Origin: Thermoplasmata archaeon
Lineage (GTDB): Archaea > Thermoplasmatota > Thermoplasmata > Thermoplasmatales > Thermoplasmataceae
Assembly (NCBI GenBank): GCA_021801305.1
Contig: JAJYYD010000066.1
Coordinates: 1 to 5,215 of the forward strand
Direction of reading: 5' to 3'
Length of the DNA: 5,215 nt
Shown: in pieces, positions 5,165 to 5,215 of the stretch
Layout: each line of letters opens with the position of its first letter
Numbering within the stretch: position 1 is the stretch's first letter
The notes under the pieces: model-generated
What the model was told of the DNA's origin: nothing
Databases searched by the model: none
What the model saw: the letters and a program-made list of their open reading frames with translations, nothing else
Position numbers and translations under genes: made by a program

Positions 5165-5215
5165 ATGGATATAACAAACGGGAATAGGAATCTGGACACA
5201 TATCTGAAATCCAGC
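5165..5215 (+). CDS. Start of an unidentified gene, 3' end outside window
   Basis: Seventeen open codons run off the right edge from an ATG (MDITNGNRNLDTYLKSS). In-frame upstream codons reach a TGA at 5105-5107 with no other ATG, GTG or TTG, so this ATG is the only plausible start if the gene is real. Support comes from the TATA-like box about 26 nt upstream and the divergent layout. Too little protein is visible to name a family. Confidence 0.5.
   Translation, partial: MDITNGNRNLDTYLKSS

Noticed and set aside
1..5215. CRISPR array, tRNA or rRNA genes, insertion sequences, toxin-antitoxin pairs
   Set aside because: No regularly spaced repeats, no cloverleaf-like segment, no transposase motifs and no inverted-repeat ends were seen in the small non-coding portion.

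Overview
The window is archaeal, and the gene set points to an acidophilic, Thermoplasmata-like euryarchaeon; the lineage is an inference from protein character and promoter style. Direct evidence for Archaea is a co-directional cluster of L7Ae, S28e and L24e ribosomal proteins, nucleoside diphosphate kinase and an archaeal/eukaryal-type IF5B (aIF5B) GTPase. TATA-like boxes lie about 25 nt upstream of starts, and two genes look leaderless. The visible aldolase is of the archaeal KDG-aldolase type used in non-phosphorylative Entner-Doudoroff metabolism.

Layout. (1) At the left edge is the 3' part of a plus-strand gene (2-277), which I read as a DCC1-like/DUF393 thiol-disulfide oxidoreductase C-terminus. 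It meets the aIF5B gene tail to tail with one base between the stop codons. (2) From 3284 down to 279 on the minus strand runs a tight translation operon, rpl7ae-rps28e-rpl24e-ndk-infB, with gaps of 9, 5, 9 and 7 nt. A TATA-like box and a strong GGAGG precede rpl7ae, and most internal Shine-Dalgarno sites overlap or abut the previous stop codon, which suggests translational coupling. (3) A separately transcribed minus-strand KDG-aldolase-like gene lies at 3398-4273. It has a probable leaderless promoter and a small hairpin plus T-tract after its stop. (4) A minus-strand 200-residue protein of unknown function lies at 4356-4958. (5) A 206-bp divergent intergenic region (4959-5164) carries three copies of a 9-bp motif. 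(6) The first 17 codons of a plus-strand gene (5165 onward) run off the right edge.

The ribosomal/ndk/aIF5B cluster is a classic conserved archaeal arrangement and nothing in it looks broken. The aldolase is metabolic and independent of it. I do not see a clear novel defence or mobile system. The parts least explained by known biology are the unknown 200-residue protein and its repeat-bearing divergent promoter region.
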